This document shows positions 6,961 through 7,298 of a stretch of DNA of 7,298 nt, in pieces. How positions within the stretch are numbered: position 1 is the first letter of the stretch; every line of letters begins with the position of its first letter. Under the pieces are notes generated by a model. The model did no database searches and was not told the origin of the DNA. It saw only the letters and a list, made by a program, of their open reading frames with translations. Source of the DNA: Ruminiclostridium sp. (lineage in GTDB: Bacteria; Bacillota; Clostridia; DSM-8532). The translations under genes and the position numbers were made by a program. The DNA lies in contig DOHN01000028.1 in the NCBI GenBank assembly GCA_003535195.1, positions 51,754-59,051 of the forward strand, in the 5' to 3' direction.

Positions 6961-6969
6961 GAACGTAAA
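6941..6969 (-). promoter_or_regulatory. Probable sigma-A-type promoter of the four-gene operon
   Basis: On the - strand, a -35 element TTTACG (6969-6964; 4 of 6 to TTGACA) is followed after exactly 17 bases by a -10 element GATAAT (6946-6941; 5 of 6 to TATAAT). The expected transcript start is near 6934, giving a leader of about 26 bases with the ribosome binding site in it. No better promoter was noticed elsewhere in the gap. This is prediction from sequence only. Confidence 0.5.
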
Positions 6970-6986
6970 GAGCTTTTGGGTTACGC

Positions 6987-6999
6987 TTTTGTAACAAAA
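6987..6999. repeat. 13-base palindrome TTTTGTAACAAAA
   Basis: Two perfect 6-base arms around a single central base. It lies about 18 bases upstream of the predicted -35 element and 10 bases downstream of the transporter stop. A second overlapping repeat, GTTAC (6980-6984) with GTAAC (6991-6995), shares part of it. It may be a repressor or activator site, or part of a weak terminator of the transporter gene; no known consensus is matched with confidence. Confidence 0.35.
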
Positions 7000-7009
7000 T
7001 ACAGGTACA

Positions 7010-7298
7010 TTAATCGGCGACGGGATCTTTTGATAAATGGCCCGGCTTTATTTCGGTAATAATCATTCCGAAAAGAATAAGGCAGCATCCCAGAATAGTC
7101 TGCAGGCTTAAAACCTCCCTTATTCCTTGATCATTGGGAACAAGAACGGCAAAAATAGCAGAAAAAACCGGCTCACAGGTAAGAATAAGAGCGGTTCTGG
7201 TAGGGGTCGTGTACTTTTGGGCGACAGTCTGCACTCCATTGCCGAAGGCAGTCCCTATGGCGCCCGTATAAAGTATGGCGGCAATTAATGCCGAATCC
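7010..7298 (-). CDS. EamA/DMT-family transporter, C-terminal part (5' end outside window)
   Basis: 95 residues are visible, open to the right edge from base 7297, ending at TAA 7012-7010. The GTG at 7234 is an internal valine, since family-like sequence (LYTGAIGTAFGNGVQ) continues upstream of it. Three membrane segments are visible, at about residues 3-20, 36-53 and 65-83. The second contains CEPVFSAIFA, which corresponds to the conserved EPVFA-like stretch of the last EamA repeat, and the third (ILGCCLILFGMIITEI) matches the usual final helix, followed by a short charged cytoplasmic tail. Family members are ten-helix inner membrane exporters or carriers of metabolites, amino acids or drugs; the substrate cannot be told from this end. 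It is on the same strand as the operon, but the 101-base gap with its own promoter suggests separate transcription, with some read-through possible. Confidence 0.88.
   Translation of the reverse strand, partial: DSALIAAILYTGAIGTAFGNGVQTVAQKYTTPTRTALILTCEPVFSAIFAVLVPNDQGIREVLSLQTILGCCLILFGMIITEIKPGHLSKDPVAD

Noticed and set aside
6980..6995. GTTAC/GTAAC stem as terminator of the transporter gene
   Set aside because: Only 5 pairs, with no T run right after it on the - strand; too weak to call a terminator.
7010..7234. Separate 74-residue gene starting at GTG 7234
   Set aside because: The same frame continues to the window edge with transporter-like sequence, so the GTG is internal to a larger EamA gene.

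Overview
The window looks like a chromosomal segment of a Gram-positive (monoderm) anaerobe of the Bacillota, most likely class Clostridia. The pointers are a protein with three C-terminal S-layer homology domains, a DUF5711-type membrane-anchored propeller protein, strong GGAGG-like ribosome binding sites, TTG start use, and moderate base composition. The genus cannot be fixed from the sequence. No RNA gene, insertion sequence, CRISPR array or other sign of a mobile element was found; the region is densely coding.

Layout. On the + strand, positions 1-920 hold the 3' end of a DinG/XPD-type ATP-dependent DNA helicase, cut by the left edge. Everything else is on the - strand. Four genes run from 6908 down to 940 with gaps of only 17, 24 and 21 bases, so they very probably form one operon. 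In transcription order they are: a 551-residue exported protein of repeated beta-rich modules; a 511-residue exported protein with three SLH domains; a 491-residue exported S41 carboxyl-terminal processing peptidase with a PDZ and a peptidoglycan-binding domain; and a 412-residue DUF5711-like protein with one membrane anchor and an extracytoplasmic beta-propeller. The operon ends 19 bases from the helicase stop, tail to tail, with no clear terminator between. At the right edge (7010-7298) is the C-terminal part of an EamA/DMT-family transporter, also on the - strand.

The 101-base gap between the transporter and the operon (6909-7009) is the most structured non-coding piece. It holds a plausible sigma-A promoter, a strong ribosome binding site, and an 8-bp perfect inverted repeat. 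One arm of that repeat covers the ribosome binding site and the other lies inside the promoter spacer. There are also two smaller palindromes.

Function. All four operon proteins carry a signal peptide or membrane anchor and should act outside the cytoplasm. A processing protease that can bind peptidoglycan, a wall-bound SLH protein, a secreted modular protein and a membrane propeller encoded together suggest an envelope-processing or envelope-assembly unit. That role is inferred from context and is not demonstrated by the sequence.
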